DNA of 46,445 nucleotides from an uncultured Croceitalea sp. (GTDB lineage Bacteria; Bacteroidota; Bacteroidia; Flavobacteriales; Flavobacteriaceae). Below the pieces are notes generated by a model. The model was not told the origin of the DNA. It worked only from the letters and a program-made list of their open reading frames with translations, and did not search any database. Position 1 is the stretch's first letter; each line of letters opens with the position of its first letter. The stretch is from the NCBI GenBank assembly GCA_937959125.1, contig CALGQU010000101.1, positions 1 through 46,445 of the forward strand, read 5' to 3'. Of this stretch, positions 18,878-27,143 are shown in pieces. Made by a program: the position numbers and the translations under genes.

Positions 18878-19258
18878 CTACTTTGAGATGCGTTCCTTAA
18901 GTAACCGAATAAGTCCCCTAGCTGTCTTTAAACCGTTCAATTCTTCTGTTGTTATGAGTACCTCCAGACCATTTTCACCGACTACGAGAACGATGGGAAA
19001 ATCAAACTTAGAACCAAACTTACTGGCGTATTTTTTAGCAAATTCATCTTTATGCAAAAAGACCATGGAGTGCCCACTTTCTTGCCTAAATTTTTTCCAA
19101 GTACGGTTTTCACTAACGATACCAAATGTAATATCGCACAGACTGCAGTCGTAAGTTGAAGGACTAAACACTTTGTGCATGCTATCCATAATGGCGTTTC
19201 TTGTGCCGGAATTGGCATTATAGACAAATAGTATTTTTTGGCGGGACTTTGTTTTCAA
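18878..19258 (-). CDS. Conserved protein of unknown function with CxxC motif
   Basis: 126-residue soluble protein with no signal peptide or membrane segment. It opens with ILFVYNANSGTRNAI and carries a CSLC motif at residues 38-41, within SPSTYDCSLCDITFG. It ends in a basic helix (GLIRLLKERISK). I recognise close relatives as widespread in Flavobacteriia, sometimes labelled GTPase, but there is no P-loop or other GTPase motif, so that label looks wrong. The CxxC and the alternating strand/helix pattern would suit a thiol-redox or metal-binding role; this is inference. It stands alone, convergent with engB. Confidence 0.75.
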   Translation of the reverse strand: MKTKSRQKILFVYNANSGTRNAIMDSMHKVFSPSTYDCSLCDITFGIVSENRTWKKFRQESGHSMVFLHKDEFAKKYASKFGSKFDFPIVLVVGENGLEVLITTEELNGLKTARGLIRLLKERISK

Positions 19259-19479
19259 ACGAATGGTTTTAGATTTTTAAAGACTATAAATTACCCGATA
19301 ACAAGGTAAGGCATCTATGCCCATCCATCAAAGTCAAGCCCTTATTAATCAGGAACAGTTTTAAAGAGTTGTATTCTGAGGAACAATATTATGTATAACT
19401 TTACCCAAAGATGGACATCATACATACATCAAAAATTAAAGGGAGTGTCCCAGATTGAACTTAATTTTTAACCTAAGTT

Positions 19480-19965
19480 ATGACAACCACACCGCGCAAA
19501 TACTTAAGGATACTTTCCATATTCCATTTGGCCATGATGGCCGCCCCTCTATTGATGGGAATATTTTTTTATAGCACCACTACCATTTCTACCAATACCA
19601 CCCTTGATGACGACATTTTCATTTACATTTTTCCTATTATAGGATTGGCAGGTATTTTTGCCTCGAATTTTATGTTCAAAATTGTAACCAAGGATGTTGA
19701 CCAAAAAGAAACTCTGGGGGAGAAATTGGCAATCTTTCAACAGGCATCGCTTATCAAATATGCACTATTGGAAGGTCCGGCCATATTAAATTTGGTATGG
19801 TTTTCCATAACGGGAAATCTGCTTTTTTTAACCGTCGCGGGGGTTTTGATCTTGTTTTTGTTCATGCAACGTCCTACAAAATCCAAAGTAGAACTGGCCT
19901 TAGGGCTAAAAGGGGAACACAAACGACAGTTCGATCGTATGGATGACCAAATTGCCTTGTCATAA
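19480..19965 (+). CDS. Conserved four-helix membrane protein of unknown function
   Basis: 161-residue inner-membrane protein. Hydrophobic segments lie at about residues 9-28, 47-67, 88-106 and 110-129, followed by a basic cytosolic tail (KRQFDRMDDQIALS). A polar stretch rich in Thr and Asp (TISTNTTLDDD) separates the first two helices. No catalytic motif is visible and I cannot name a function. It sits downstream of a 220-base gap and just ahead of a broken reading frame. Confidence 0.7.
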   Translation: MTTTPRKYLRILSIFHLAMMAAPLLMGIFFYSTTTISTNTTLDDDIFIYIFPIIGLAGIFASNFMFKIVTKDVDQKETLGEKLAIFQQASLIKYALLEGPAILNLVWFSITGNLLFLTVAGVLILFLFMQRPTKSKVELALGLKGEHKRQFDRMDDQIALS

Positions 19966-20111
19966 GAAAACTCGGTTTCCTTTTAATAGCTTTTTTGATG
20001 GCAAGTCCATCCATTGCGCAAGATAGTTTTTATCAAGAATTGACTTTTGCAGCGCAAACTTTGGAGCGGATCAAGTACTACGGGATTGCCTTTTTGATTT
20101 TAAAATTATAG
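19962..20111 (+). pseudogene. Possible decayed start of an exported-protein gene
   Basis: Overlapping the previous stop, a 49-codon open frame begins at ATA and reads RKLGFLLIAFLMASPSIAQ, a clean signal peptide with an Ala-x-Ala-type cleavage region. It then reads DSFYQELTFAAQTLERIK and stops. There is no normal start codon in place, and the frame dies after 30 mature residues. The mature start resembles exported DUF1287 proteins, where a TDVVIR block would follow; that block is absent. I read it as the remnant of a deleted gene; chance cannot be excluded. Confidence 0.35.
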
Positions 20112-20134
20112 GACATTCTAGGTATGGAGGGTAA

Positions 20135-20473
20135 CTAGTCCTTTTTTAACTCCAACTTCTCCGCAAAATAATCGCAAAAATCCTTCATGGTCGCGGTCAT
20201 CTTTTCGTCTTGTGTGGCCTTCATAAAAGTATCCGCCATGGTCACCAAGGTCTGATGGAAGAAAATCTTCATTTCATCAACGGGCATATCCTTGGTCCAA
20301 AGATCTATTTTTAGAGATTCCTTATGGCTGCTGTCCCAAACGGAAAGCATCATGGCTTTAGCGGCCTCATTATCAATTCCACCATCTTCAGCGGACCAAT
20401 GCAGGGTTTCAGGCACCCTATTTTCATCCAAACCTACTTCTAAAGTTATTTTTGAGGTATGTACTACCGCCAT
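20135..20473 (-). CDS. gldC: Gliding motility protein GldC
   Basis: 112-residue soluble protein matching GldC across its length, including the conserved opening (TSKITLEVGLDENRVPE), the HWSAEDGG segment and the KIDLWTKDMPVDEMK block. In Flavobacterium johnsoniae gldC lies directly after gldB and is needed for wild-type gliding, though its biochemical role is unknown. Here too it follows gldB, sharing one base with it, so the two form an operon. The protein lacks any signal sequence. Confidence 0.93.
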   Translation of the reverse strand: MAVVHTSKITLEVGLDENRVPETLHWSAEDGGIDNEAAKAMMLSVWDSSHKESLKIDLWTKDMPVDEMKIFFHQTLVTMADTFMKATQDEKMTATMKDFCDYFAEKLELKKD

Positions 20474-21438
20474 TATCGTTTTGGTTTATAGTTTGATTTC
20501 TTAAAGATTTCCTCTGCGGGCATATCCAACAATTCCAGCAATGAAGTGTTTGGATTATTGTTTGTGTAGGCCCTAACGATTTGCCACCCAATGTACCGGC
20601 CTATGCCGCCCGGGGATTCACTATCCAGCTCCAATTGGAACTTGGAAAACGGGGCCGGATCCAAAAAGCGGCGGTCCAATTCCACGGAAGTATCATACAG
20701 TAGTTCCTTTTCAATAAAATACCGCCAAATCTGTTCTTCGTTTTCTTGGGCCCATTCCAATTTGTCCTTGGTATAATTGATACGTTGATAGTCCAAGGTT
20801 TTAGGCAACAACAAATCCTTGAGATAAAGCTCCTTACCAAAATATACCATTCTAGATAGAAAGCTGCGATTGCGTGGATAGGTATTCACTTTCTTGGCAA
20901 AAGCACTCACCACATCCGAAGTTAAATATACCTTATCCAGTTGTTGTGCCACATAATTGGGCAAGCCGGCATAAAATCGATGTTGCGCACCCAAGTAGTT
21001 ATCCAAACCTATCAATAAGAATTCATCCGTGAGCACCACCCTGGTATCATATTGCACATCAGAAATCAACGTCACCGTTTTGGGTGCTTTGAAAGCAGGA
21101 AAATAATGGGAAATATGTTTAAAGAGTTTTTCAAGGGCCTCCGCCTCCTGTTCAAAATCATCAAAAGCATCGCTAACCTCCCGCTGCAATTCCAATTGTA
21201 GGGTATCGGTAAGTTTGGCCAGCCAAATACTGTCCGGCACTTTAGCGGGAAAAAGGTAAGGATAGTCTTTCTTGAGCCGGGGCAAGTTGTGTTCCGTGGC
21301 TTTTGCAAACTCCAAATCAAATCGCTCCAATTTAAAATCAACGGGGATAGCTTCTATTTGCCGCTCCAGTTTATCATCGTCCTTACAAGCCATAAAAACC
21401 AATAGAACCAATGAAATACAAAAGAATTTAACCTTCAA
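20473..21438 (-). CDS. gldB: Gliding motility lipoprotein GldB
   Basis: Lipoprotein required for gliding in F. johnsoniae. A short basic start and a hydrophobic run end in the lipobox LVFMAC, with the lipidated Cys at residue 18 followed by an acidic KDDDK stretch. The body carries the family's ERQIEAIPVDFKLERFD opening. No ATG exists: I place the start at TTG 21438 (321 residues), because the n-region then fits a signal peptide. The upstream TTG at 21480 overlaps a TACCTTTG promoter box and would lie at or before the transcript start. Divergent from nadE; gldC follows. Confidence 0.92.
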   Translation of the reverse strand: MKVKFFCISLVLLVFMACKDDDKLERQIEAIPVDFKLERFDLEFAKATEHNLPRLKKDYPYLFPAKVPDSIWLAKLTDTLQLELQREVSDAFDDFEQEAEALEKLFKHISHYFPAFKAPKTVTLISDVQYDTRVVLTDEFLLIGLDNYLGAQHRFYAGLPNYVAQQLDKVYLTSDVVSAFAKKVNTYPRNRSFLSRMVYFGKELYLKDLLLPKTLDYQRINYTKDKLEWAQENEEQIWRYFIEKELLYDTSVELDRRFLDPAPFSKFQLELDSESPGGIGRYIGWQIVRAYTNNNPNTSLLELLDMPAEEIFKKSNYKPKR

Positions 21439-21477
21439 CTTTATTTTTAACAAAACACCGTTTAAATTTACAAGGTG

Positions 21478-21485
21478 CAAAGGTA
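21478..21485 (-). promoter_or_regulatory. Candidate -7 box for gldBC
   Basis: TACCTTTG on the minus strand is an exact TAnnTTTG match, 39 bases upstream of the chosen gldB start. A -33 element at normal spacing is not evident. Confidence 0.45.
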
Positions 21486-21509
21486 AATTTTTGAACTTAA
21501 AATAGTGCT

Positions 21510-22307
21510 ATGCAAACCGAAAAGGTAATCGACCATATTGTAAACTGGCTAAAGGATTATGCCGTTAAGGCCAACTGTAAGGGATTTGTCATTGGGGTAT
21601 CCGGCGGTATAGACTCTGCTGTAACTTCAACGCTTTGTGCAAAAACAGGTCTGGAATTGCTTTGCTTGGAAATGCCCATACACCAAGGCAAAAACCAGGT
21701 TACCCGCGCGGACCGTCATATTGAGTGGCTCATGGAGCATTACCCAAAGGTAAAAAGACAGTTGGTACCGCTGACACCGGTGTTCGATTCCTTGGTCGAT
21801 GCGTTCCCCAAAGTTGCCGATGAAGAAGAACGTTTTATGTCGTTGGCCAATACCAGGGCACGCTTACGTATGACCAGCTTGTATTATTTTGCGGCCTTAA
21901 AGGGTTATTTGGTTGCCGGTACAGGCAATAAAGTAGAAGATTTTGGCGTTGGATTTTACACTAAATACGGCGATGGCGGTGTGGATTTAAGCCCAATAGC
22001 CGATTTGGTAAAAACGGAAGTTTACGAACTGGGAAGAGTTTTAGGGGTAAACCAAGAAATTATGGACGCGGCACCAACGGACGGTTTGTGGGGAGATAGC
22101 CGTACCGATGAAGACCAAATAGGTGCAAGTTACCCAGAGTTGGAATGGGCCATGGAAATGGACGATGCCGGCAAGGATATTTCAGATTTTTCCGACAGGG
22201 AGCAAGAAGTATTTACAATTTACAAGCGGTTTAATACGGCAAACAAGCATAAGATGGTTCCTATTCCCATTTGTGAAGTCCCAGAAACGCTAAAAACAGC
22301 AGATTAA
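21510..22307 (+). CDS. nadE: NAD synthetase
   Basis: Makes NAD+ from deamido-NAD with ATP. It belongs to the adenine nucleotide alpha-hydrolase fold: the PP-loop SGGIDSA is at residues 31-37. The segments GTGNKVEDFGVGFYTKYGDGG and LKTEVYELGR-like helix bind the deamido-NAD dimer interface. It is 265 residues and has no glutaminase domain, so it is the ammonia-dependent form. It is divergent from gldBC with a 71-base shared upstream region. Confidence 0.96.
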   Translation: MQTEKVIDHIVNWLKDYAVKANCKGFVIGVSGGIDSAVTSTLCAKTGLELLCLEMPIHQGKNQVTRADRHIEWLMEHYPKVKRQLVPLTPVFDSLVDAFPKVADEEERFMSLANTRARLRMTSLYYFAALKGYLVAGTGNKVEDFGVGFYTKYGDGGVDLSPIADLVKTEVYELGRVLGVNQEIMDAAPTDGLWGDSRTDEDQIGASYPELEWAMEMDDAGKDISDFSDREQEVFTIYKRFNTANKHKMVPIPICEVPETLKTAD

Positions 22308-22333
22308 CCATAAAAATTACATTTAAAACGAAA

Positions 22334-22358
22334 AAAACCATAATTTAACTATGGTTTT
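22334..22358 (+). terminator. Weak terminator after nadE
   Basis: A nine-bp inverted repeat AAAACCATA/TATGGTTTT with a seven-base loop, 26 bases after the nadE stop. The stem is AT-rich, so termination may be inefficient. Confidence 0.45.
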
Positions 22359-22472
22359 ACAAAAAAAATTACAATTTTGTGAACCAATAGTCAACTAACT
22401 CTTCCTTTTTTGTAAGGAAATATGTACTAAACACGACTTTAACTATATAAATTTTTAAGTAAAACCACTAAC

Positions 22473-23102
22473 ATGATTAATGTACTCATTGCAGACAACC
22501 ATCCTATTGTAACCTTAGGTATCAAGGAAGTTCTTAAGAATACCTCTGATATCGAAGTTGTTGCGGATGTAACCTCTACCACTGCGCTTTTTAAAGCGTT
22601 GGAAAAAGTCTCCCCCGACGTAATTATTTTAGAAATGGATATTCCAGAAATTAATGGAATAGCCACGTTGCGGAAGCTCAAACAAGAATACCCAGAAACA
22701 AAAGTTTTAATGTACAGCGGACAGTCAGAAGATGTGTATGCGCTAAGCACCATTAGGGCCGGGGCTTTTGGCTACCTGTCCAAAGCAGCGGACACGGAAT
22801 ATGTTATTACCGCGATACGCAAGGTTGCGGAAGGCAATATGTTCATCACCAATGAACTTGCCCAGCGATTGGCTTTTGATGAAGGCACCCAGAAACCAAG
22901 AAGATTCTTTAGAAAACTGTCCACAAGGGAAGTAGAAGTATTGAAATTATTGGCCAGCGGTAAACGCAATAAAGAAGTCGCCGAAGGGCTCAATCTCAAC
23001 GAAAAAACGGTAAGTACCTACAAAGCTAGATTGATGCGTAAATTGAATGTCGACAATTTGGTTGACCTGTTGCAGCAAGCAAAAGCCTTGGAACTTTATT
23101 AA
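22473..23102 (+). CDS. Orphan NarL/LuxR-type response regulator with Glu at the phosphorylation site
   Basis: 209 residues: an N-terminal receiver domain (about 1-120) and a C-terminal LuxR-type helix-turn-helix (about 145-205, LSTREVEVLKLLASGKRNKEVAEGL region). Aligned with NarL, the phosphoacceptor position (LLDLNMPGMNG in NarL) reads ILEMDIPEING here, so residue 54 is Glu instead of Asp. The acidic pair that binds magnesium is reduced to ADN (residues 7-9). The Ser of MYSG and the Lys of YLSK are kept. No histidine kinase is nearby. It is probably a DNA-binding regulator that works without phosphorylation or in a fixed state, or is governed by dimerisation or a ligand. Regulon unknown. Confidence 0.92.
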   Translation: MINVLIADNHPIVTLGIKEVLKNTSDIEVVADVTSTTALFKALEKVSPDVIILEMDIPEINGIATLRKLKQEYPETKVLMYSGQSEDVYALSTIRAGAFGYLSKAADTEYVITAIRKVAEGNMFITNELAQRLAFDEGTQKPRRFFRKLSTREVEVLKLLASGKRNKEVAEGLNLNEKTVSTYKARLMRKLNVDNLVDLLQQAKALELY

Positions 23103-23134
23103 TGTTCCAGCTGTTCTATGCTATTCTATTGGAT

Positions 23135-23168
23135 AAAAACCCCGGCTATTCCGGGGTTTATTTTTTTT
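23135..23168 (+). terminator. Bidirectional terminator between response regulator and dnaG
   Basis: A nine-bp GC-rich stem (23137-23145 with 23151-23159, AAACCCCGG/CCGGGGTTT). A T-rich tract follows on the plus strand, and TTTTT follows on the minus strand. It serves the two convergent genes. Confidence 0.85.
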
Positions 23169-25143
23169 AAGACAGTACCCTGTTCAATTTTGCGTTCAAA
23201 AGTTTGTTCAATTGGAGGTAATTCATGATTTCCTCTATGACCTCTTTATGTTCTTGGGATCGGTTTTCCTCCGTATCTTTTTGCAGTTGGGCAATCCTAC
23301 TTTTTATTAAACTACAACGTAGTGTTAATATGGTTTCACCTACCAGTTGGGCTATACCGTTTTTCTTGTCCTTAGGGTAAATATCCTTACGTTCCCAATC
23401 ATGTAACACATAGCGCTCTTCTTCCATCAATATGGAAGACACTTCCTTAACGGTTTCTTGGTCCAGCTCCGCCAAAAAGGTATTTATGGAGAGCTCCCCA
23501 TCCGTATTCAATTTTTCAATCAAGGTGTAATACATGCCTTTGAATCGCTCGTTGGAAAGTTCAATCTCATCTTCTTGAAGGTCCAAGTAAATTTTTTCGT
23601 AAACCTTGGCTTCTACCGTTTCCGGTGCCAAAGCCAGTTCGCCTTCTTCGTTCTCCTTTAAAACCAAATCTTCAAATTCCTGATCTAGATGACCGTACAG
23701 CAGCAACAACTCTATAATCTTACGTTCCAGCACATACTGCACGTCGACTTTTTCAATGGTAACGTCATTCTTGACCACCTCAAAAGCTTGCTGTTCTTGT
23801 TTCTGCTTCTTATTGGATTCGTAACGCTCTTTCTTATCAATTTGCGCCAAAGTGTTATACAGTACTTCCTCTGAAATCTGCATGATCTTGGCACATTCTT
23901 GAATGTAAATTTCCTTTTTGATACGGTCCGGTATCTTTGCAATACTTTCAACAATATCCCTGACCGTATCCGCGCGTTTTATGGGATCGTTGGCAGCTTC
24001 ATTGGCCAACAATGACGTTTTAAACTGAATAAAATCCTTTGCATTTTCCTCTAGGTACAATACCACATCTTCCAGCGCATTGTTTTTGGCAAAACTATCT
24101 GGATCATCGCCTTCTGGAAAAGTACACACCTTTACGTTCATACCCTGCTCCAAAATAAGATCCACCCCCCGTAAGGAAGCACGTAAACCCGCAGCATCAC
24201 CATCAAACAAGACCGTGATATTCTTGGTAAGCCTACTTATAAGGCGTATCTGTTCTTGCGTAAGGGCAGTTCCACTCGAAGCCACCACATTATGGATGCC
24301 CCGTTGGTACATTTGTATGACATCCGTATATCCTTCTACCAAATAGCAGTTATCTTCTTTGGCAATAGCCTGTTTGGCAAAATAAATGCCATAAAGCACT
24401 TTACTTTTATGGTAGATATCACTTTCCGGGGAGTTTAGGTATTTGGCCGCTTTCTTGTCATTGGTCAAAATTCGGCCTCCAAAGCCTAAAACCCTACCGC
24501 TCATGGAATGGATGGGAAACATGACCCTCCCTTTAAATCGGTCAAATTTTCGGGATTCCCCTTCAGGTTGCTCCTTTACGATGGTCAACCCGGTTTTGGC
24601 CATGAACTCCAACTGATATCCTTTATCCAAAGCTGCATTGGTAAAAGCGTCCCACTGGTCCAGATTATAGCCCAGTCCAAATTTTTTGATGGTATCGTCC
24701 GTAAAACCCCGCTCCTTAAAGTAACTTAATCCAATGGCTTTTCCGAGTTCCGTTTCCCATAGGGCCCCTTCAAAATAGGTTTGGGCATACTCAGAGACCA
24801 AGTACATACTTTCACGCTCGTTGGCCTGCTCTTTCTGCTCATCCGTCCGTTCTGTCTCCTCAATTTCTATGTTGTACTTCTTGGCCAGGTATTTTATGGC
24901 TTCTGGATAACTAAAGTGCTCGTGCTCCATCAGAAAAGCGACCACATTGCCTCCTTTACCACTACTAAAATCTTTCCAAATCTGTTTTACGGGAGACACC
25001 ATAAAACTTGGTGTACGTTCATCTGAAAATGGACTTAGGCCTTTGAAATTAGATCCTGATTTCTTTAGCTGCACAAAATCACCTATGACCTCCTCAAGAC
25101 GGGATGTTTCATAAACCTGGTCTATGGTATTCTTTGAAATCAT
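23167..25143 (-). CDS. dnaG: DNA primase without zinc-ligand residues
   Basis: 658-residue primase that makes RNA primers for replication. The N-terminal domain is recognisable (SNFKGLSPFSDERTPSF at residues 31-47, KDFSSGKGGN at 57-66). However, the CHC2-type zinc ligands of E. coli DnaG (C40, H43, C61, C64) are replaced by Ser37, Ser40, Asp58 and Ser61. The catalytic RNA polymerase domain follows (FGLGYN, GGRIL, then the TOPRIM segments LVEGYTDVI and LFDGDAAG), and a helicase-binding domain fills the C-terminus. Loss of zinc binding appears usual in Flavobacteriia. The gene stands alone. Confidence 0.96.
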   Translation of the reverse strand: MISKNTIDQVYETSRLEEVIGDFVQLKKSGSNFKGLSPFSDERTPSFMVSPVKQIWKDFSSGKGGNVVAFLMEHEHFSYPEAIKYLAKKYNIEIEETERTDEQKEQANERESMYLVSEYAQTYFEGALWETELGKAIGLSYFKERGFTDDTIKKFGLGYNLDQWDAFTNAALDKGYQLEFMAKTGLTIVKEQPEGESRKFDRFKGRVMFPIHSMSGRVLGFGGRILTNDKKAAKYLNSPESDIYHKSKVLYGIYFAKQAIAKEDNCYLVEGYTDVIQMYQRGIHNVVASSGTALTQEQIRLISRLTKNITVLFDGDAAGLRASLRGVDLILEQGMNVKVCTFPEGDDPDSFAKNNALEDVVLYLEENAKDFIQFKTSLLANEAANDPIKRADTVRDIVESIAKIPDRIKKEIYIQECAKIMQISEEVLYNTLAQIDKKERYESNKKQKQEQQAFEVVKNDVTIEKVDVQYVLERKIIELLLLYGHLDQEFEDLVLKENEEGELALAPETVEAKVYEKIYLDLQEDEIELSNERFKGMYYTLIEKLNTDGELSINTFLAELDQETVKEVSSILMEEERYVLHDWERKDIYPKDKKNGIAQLVGETILTLRCSLIKSRIAQLQKDTEENRSQEHKEVIEEIMNYLQLNKLLNAKLNRVLS

Positions 25144-25602
25144 AGGTTACACATGTGCCGGTAAATATACTATTCTATAAGGTAAGTCCGTACCCGTAGA
25201 AGGCTGTTCATTATCACTATTTGACTCCAAGACTCCCTCTTTTTTGCTTCCAATAGCATACGAAAGCATCGATTTCAACACTACCGCATATGTTAAAAGT
25301 TATTGCGAAAGTATCAAATTATCGTGATACAATTTCTAGTCAACAAAAAGCATCTTGTTTGTAACATATTGATTATTAATTATTTAATCCTTAAAATTTA
25401 TAATATCACAGAAAATAAATTTCGTGACACTTTTTTTTTAGCTGTAAGGGACGTAATAATTCATCCTCTAAATATTGGAATGAACACAATGCGTTATCAG
25501 ATTTGGCCAAATCCATTAACAAATTTAAAGAACGTACCTAAGGACAAACCTTATGTGCATTTCAACAGACTTAAAAACTAGTATCACCTTAAATTTTTAA
25601 AC
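25144..25602. other. Gene-poor leader region of the collagen-like lipoprotein
   Basis: 460 bases of AT-rich DNA. A 92-codon plus-strand frame at 25303-25581 exists, but its composition (Ile/Asn/Leu-rich, no recognisable segment) follows base composition, and I do not call it a gene. No clear TAnnTTTG box was found in front of 25603. Confidence 0.45.
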
Positions 25603-27075
25603 ATGAAAAGAATAAAATTTTTAGCCATTGCCTTACTTTCACTAGGCGTTTTTTTAGCAAGTTGTGAGGGGGAGGATGGCCTTGATGGCGTCAACGGTAC
25701 AGATGGCGTCAACGGTACAGATGGTATTGACGGTCAGGATGGGGCGGATGGCCAAGATGGAGCGGACGGATCGGATGGTGAAGACGGGGCAGACGGCACA
25801 GCCTTTGTAGGCGCTGTGTATGCCATGACCAATGGAGAGGGCCAAGTACCCGGAACGGTAGTACAAGGACCTAATACCGTAATCGCTTATGGTAGAAATG
25901 CCGATGGCAACCTAACCCCCATTGGACCTTTTAGCACCAATGGTAACGGAGGGGATTTTGATGGCGGCGAAGGATTGGACCCCCTGATTTCTGCCTATGC
26001 ACTCACCAAAACCGATGACAATTCCAGTTTATTGGCCGTTAATGCAGGTAGCAATACCATTACGGCCTTTAACATACAAGCAGACTACTCGCTTGAAATG
26101 GCCGGAGATCCAGTAGACACCGGAGCCGAAGGTCCAAATAGTATTGCAACCACAGATGCTGTTTTGGTTGATGGAACACGGGCCCTTGTCTATGTTTCCA
26201 ATATTACCCGTTCAGAATTCTTATCCGCAGGAGAGCCCGGGCATCAAGGTACCGTTACAGGTTACTGGTTGTTGGAAGACGGTTCTTTACAGCCTATTGG
26301 TGGATCTACCAGAGATCTTCCTATACGCCCTTCCGCAGTACAATTCTCACCTGACGGAAATTGGCTCGTGGTTGCCGCCATCAATTCTGGGGCAGCAGGA
26401 TTGGCTTCTGGTAGTGAAGACGAGTTGACTGTTTTTGGGGTAAATGCAGATGGTACTTTAAGTGCTGCATCCGTAGGAACGGCAACTTCTACCTTAAGGG
26501 GAAATGCAGAAGGTAGAAACTTACCTTCTGCAATAGGTTTCCAAATTGTAAGTGATAATTATGTAGTGGTTACCGAAGCAAGGGAATTTCAAGTAGATGG
26601 TGCACCACCAGCTTTTCCAGCCCTTCAAGACGGATCGGTTTCCACATGGCAAATACAGGGAGATGGGAGTTTGACCCCCATCAGTATGGATGTGGCCTCT
26701 GGCACAAACAATACCGGAAGGACGGCTTGCTGGTTGGATTTTACCTTTGACGAAAACTATTTCTTTGTATCCAATGCCATAGAAGCCGGCTTAGCCGCCT
26801 ATAGCTTTGATAACGGTGTTGTTGCCTTATTGGACCAAACGGCTGCACAAGGCATTGGTGCAACGGGGAACACTACCGACCCAGCAACTGCATTTGGAAC
26901 GACACAGGGATGGATAGATATGTGGATTTCGGACGACGGACAATATCTATACCAATTGTACGGTTTGGATGGTACTATTGGCATCTTTAAGGTTTTTGGG
27001 GATGAATTACAACAAATTGGTGAGGAGTCCGGGAATCTTCCTGACACCAATACCCAAGGTATAGTGGCAATCTAA
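25603..27075 (+). CDS. Lipoprotein with collagen-like Gly-x-Asp repeats and a beta-propeller
   Basis: 490 residues. A signal peptide ends in the lipobox FLASC (Cys21). It is followed by fifteen Gly-x-y triplets (residues 23-67), mostly Gly-x-Asp with no proline, partly encoded by an exact 18-base tandem duplication. The rest resembles YVTN/lactonase-type seven-bladed propellers: repeated blade motifs such as NTVIAYGRNADGNLTPIG, NTITAFNI, DELTVFGVNADGTLS and GSVSTWQIQGDGSLTP, alternating with FSPDGNWLVVAA-like strands. Acidic residues directly after the Cys suit surface export of Bacteroidota lipoproteins. It is likely a surface-anchored binding or scaffold protein; enzymatic lactonase activity is possible but no proof is visible. 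It has no co-directional partner and ends at a strong terminator. Confidence 0.85.
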   Translation: MKRIKFLAIALLSLGVFLASCEGEDGLDGVNGTDGVNGTDGIDGQDGADGQDGADGSDGEDGADGTAFVGAVYAMTNGEGQVPGTVVQGPNTVIAYGRNADGNLTPIGPFSTNGNGGDFDGGEGLDPLISAYALTKTDDNSSLLAVNAGSNTITAFNIQADYSLEMAGDPVDTGAEGPNSIATTDAVLVDGTRALVYVSNITRSEFLSAGEPGHQGTVTGYWLLEDGSLQPIGGSTRDLPIRPSAVQFSPDGNWLVVAAINSGAAGLASGSEDELTVFGVNADGTLSAASVGTATSTLRGNAEGRNLPSAIGFQIVSDNYVVVTEAREFQVDGAPPAFPALQDGSVSTWQIQGDGSLTPISMDVASGTNNTGRTACWLDFTFDENYFFVSNAIEAGLAAYSFDNGVVALLDQTAAQGIGATGNTTDPATAFGTTQGWIDMWISDDGQYLYQLYGLDGTIGIFKVFGDELQQIGEESGNLPDTNTQGIVAI

Positions 27076-27093
27076 CTCAGTTTGCTATTTCTT

Positions 27094-27132
27094 GAAAGCC
27101 AGAAGACCGATCTCTTCTGGCTTTCTTTTTTA
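27094..27132 (+). terminator. Terminator of the collagen-like lipoprotein gene
   Basis: A thirteen-bp perfect stem (27094-27106 with 27113-27125) with a six-base loop, followed by TTTTTTAT on the plus strand. It separates two convergent genes. Confidence 0.9.
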
Positions 27133-27143
27133 TAGAGCAGAGG

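Noticed and set aside
18878-19258. GTPase annotation for the 126-residue protein
   Set aside because: No P-loop, switch or base-specificity motif can be found in the sequence.
25303-25581. 92-codon plus-strand frame ahead of the collagen-like lipoprotein
   Set aside because: AT-driven composition and no recognisable segment; it lies in a leader region with no supporting signals.
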